IMG/VR virus record: IMGVR_UViG_3300008448_000400
Location: 1 to 30,875 of that record
Strand: one strand, 5' to 3'
Source of the DNA: a virus
DNA length: 30,875 nt
Positions 29,254 to 30,875 of the stretch are shown piece by piece (position 1 is the stretch's first letter; every line of letters begins with the position of its first letter). The notes under the pieces are model-generated. The model was not told the origin of the DNA and searched no databases. It was given only the letters and a program-made list of their open reading frames with translations. A program made the position numbers and the translations under genes.

Positions 29254-30864
29254 TTAGTCTCCGATGGTATCACCGGGGTCGAGATTCTCGTCGTCGAGGC
29301 GGTATGGTTTCGCTTTTTCGTCTTCATCCCTGTCGTCAATCATATCTTCGTCTTCGTTTGGAGGAGAAAGGGGTTTGGGTGACGCATTGACATCGGCTAG
29401 CGACGCGTTGCCAGGGTTGTAGACCATCCAGAGAGGTACGCCTTCGGCTGCGCACTCGTCGACAATCATCTTGGCTTCACGGACACGCTTCTTGAGCTGT
29501 GTGGAGTAATGTTCGCCTTCTTCTTGAGCGTTCTCGCTCATGTTCTTGATACCCATTACAATATCGGCACGATTTTGTGCGGCATCGCGTGAAGCATCGA
29601 CGGTGAGACGCTTAGGGGTAGTCCACATTACGCGTGTCCAGTTGTCATTGGCTGGCAATTCGCCATTGGCGATTGCGTCCCCGACCACGTATCCCCACAG
29701 GGGCGTGAGGAATCGTGAAATCAGCACATTTTGCATCTGCTTGAACTGACGGTCAGCCTTAGCAATGACTAGACGCATTGATGCGCCACCAGCCTTGGAT
29801 GGATCGTGTACGAACTCGTACGGAAGGACACCGGAAAGCGAGTCACGGACTAAATGCTCCATGAATCCTGTGAAAGTAGAATTAGGACGGTTTGATTGGA
29901 ACGACTCTAGTTTCTCACCAGGTGCAAGAGCGATAACCTTGCCACCGATAAAGGTAGAAGTCTGCTCTGGGTCAGTCATTCCGTTAGGGCCGTAATTTTG
30001 TGGCTTCATTCCAAACGCCTCAAAGTCGCCTTGTGATTGGTCAAATTGGCCGGTCTCTCGTGTGATAGTGCGAGTAATATCACCGTTCATTTTGCAAGCA
30101 AACTTTTCCAAGCTGATTATTTCTAGCATATCTATCACATTATTGATGCTATGCTGAAGTGGGCTGTACGCACGTGCTCCGCTTGCAACTTCCGGAGAGA
30201 ATACGTGCATCACCGCACCCGAAGGTACGCGACGATTGCCACCACTTGATTTTACAACGTTATACCATTCTGGCTTTCCGTAAGGGCCAAACTTGATGCC
30301 ATCGACTTCACCTTGCTCCGGTGCTCCGCTGTTAGCGCAAGCCACACGGTGACTTTCGATAAGTTGGATTTTTGGACGACCTGCACTATCACGTGCCTTA
30401 ATTGGGAAACACTCGCCATCTCGCATTACTAGACGTGCAACGATCTGTTGGATTTCGTAAAGGTTGAATCTGCCCGTAATGTCGCAAGGTACAGCAGCCC
30501 ATTTTGCAAAGTACTGTTCGTACTGCTCATCGAGCTGCGGGTTTCCGGTGCGTACTTGTGCGGTGATACCGTCACCAACGCTGTATAAAACGTAATCGGA
30601 TAGAACCTGGCGAATAACACCAGCGTTCAACTCCATCCAGCGCATCTTGCGCGTAGTTTCAAGACGGTCAAAGACCGTCATCGTCTTCTTAAAGTCAGTC
30701 GGCCAAGAAGACCATACCCACGATCTCTTGTTACTGAACTTTGCGGACTCGAAATTGGAGAAGATGCCAGGGCCGCCAGTAGCCTTTGGCTTCAAGTCTG
30801 GAGCCTTAGTACCACGAGCCTTCGGGATAGCCTTAGCCTTTTGAATAGTTTTTTTGCGCGCCAT
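29254..30864 (-). CDS. Portal protein, lambda gpB type
   Basis: Forms the dodecameric DNA channel at the capsid vertex. The sequence has the usual run of lambda-type portals: TTRKMRWMELNAGVIRQVLSDYVLYSVGDGI, ITGRFNLYEIQQIVARLVMRDGECFPI, IQLIESHRVA, a HVFSPEVASGARAYSPLQHSINNVIDM segment, a LAPGEKLESFQSNRPNSTFTGFMEHLVRDSLSGVLPYEFVHDPSKAGGASMRLVIAKADRQF segment read in pieces here as LAPGEKLE, GVLPYEF and GGASMRLV, and a Pro/Asp/Glu-rich C-terminal tail. The N-terminus is very basic (MARKKTIQKAKAIPKARG). At 536 aa its length is normal. It starts 11 bases from the window edge; the terminase genes are expected just beyond. Confidence 0.9.
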   Translation of the reverse strand: MARKKTIQKAKAIPKARGTKAPDLKPKATGGPGIFSNFESAKFSNKRSWVWSSWPTDFKKTMTVFDRLETTRKMRWMELNAGVIRQVLSDYVLYSVGDGITAQVRTGNPQLDEQYEQYFAKWAAVPCDITGRFNLYEIQQIVARLVMRDGECFPIKARDSAGRPKIQLIESHRVACANSGAPEQGEVDGIKFGPYGKPEWYNVVKSSGGNRRVPSGAVMHVFSPEVASGARAYSPLQHSINNVIDMLEIISLEKFACKMNGDITRTITRETGQFDQSQGDFEAFGMKPQNYGPNGMTDPEQTSTFIGGKVIALAPGEKLESFQSNRPNSTFTGFMEHLVRDSLSGVLPYEFVHDPSKAGGASMRLVIAKADRQFKQMQNVLISRFLTPLWGYVVGDAIANGELPANDNWTRVMWTTPKRLTVDASRDAAQNRADIVMGIKNMSENAQEEGEHYSTQLKKRVREAKMIVDECAAEGVPLWMVYNPGNASLADVNASPKPLSPPNEDEDMIDDRDEDEKAKPYRLDDENLDPGDTIGD

Positions 30865-30875
30865 AAATGCTTACA

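Overview
The window is most of a tailed double-stranded DNA phage genome. It carries a lambda-type portal, an S49 prohead protease, a scaffold, a coat protein, connector, tail and fibre genes, a lysis cassette and a recombination/replication operon. The long-tailed (siphovirus-like) reading rests on a tape-measure-like protein and a tail-terminator-like protein. Two lipobox proteins and a holin-like protein suggest a diderm (Gram-negative-type) host; nothing identifies it further. Most start codons have weak or no Shine-Dalgarno sequence, and many plus-strand leaders are A-rich. No integrase, repressor, terminase, DNA polymerase or tRNA gene was seen; the terminase probably lies just beyond the right edge, upstream of the portal.

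Layout. (1) 1-2870, plus strand: small unknown genes around a sliding-clamp homologue that has only domains 2 and 3 of the bacterial beta clamp, closed by a hairpin terminator. (2) 2871-3740: about 870 bp without a credible gene. It starts pyrimidine-rich and GC-rich, then turns AT-rich, and ends in G8/C8 tracts that can form a hairpin or a minus-strand G-quadruplex. (3) 3754-14375, plus strand: lysozyme-like protein, RuvC-like resolvase, RecT-like annealing protein, PD-(D/E)XK exonuclease, DUF669-like ssDNA-binding protein, SF2 helicase, dNMP kinase-like protein, metallophosphoesterase, DNA methyltransferase and a primase-helicase, many joined by 4-base ATGA overlaps. (4) 30864-14401, minus strand: portal, protease, scaffold, coat, connectors, tail, fibres, then lysis genes. 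The two blocks converge near 14390.

The exonuclease, annealing protein, SSB-like protein and resolvase form a coherent recombination module; helicase, primase-helicase and clamp would serve replication, presumably with a host polymerase. The late block is tightly coupled (TAATG or ATGA junctions). Four of its genes instead sit behind an identical 16-base element, TTGACTGAAGGCGATA.

The points most worth following up are the two-domain clamp, the different oligonucleotide composition of the first ~3.3 kb, the repeated late element, and a lysis cassette with two very short overlapping genes (40 and 51 codons), a u-spanin-like lipoprotein and a small HExxH protein. Three single-span membrane micro-proteins sit among the plus-strand genes.
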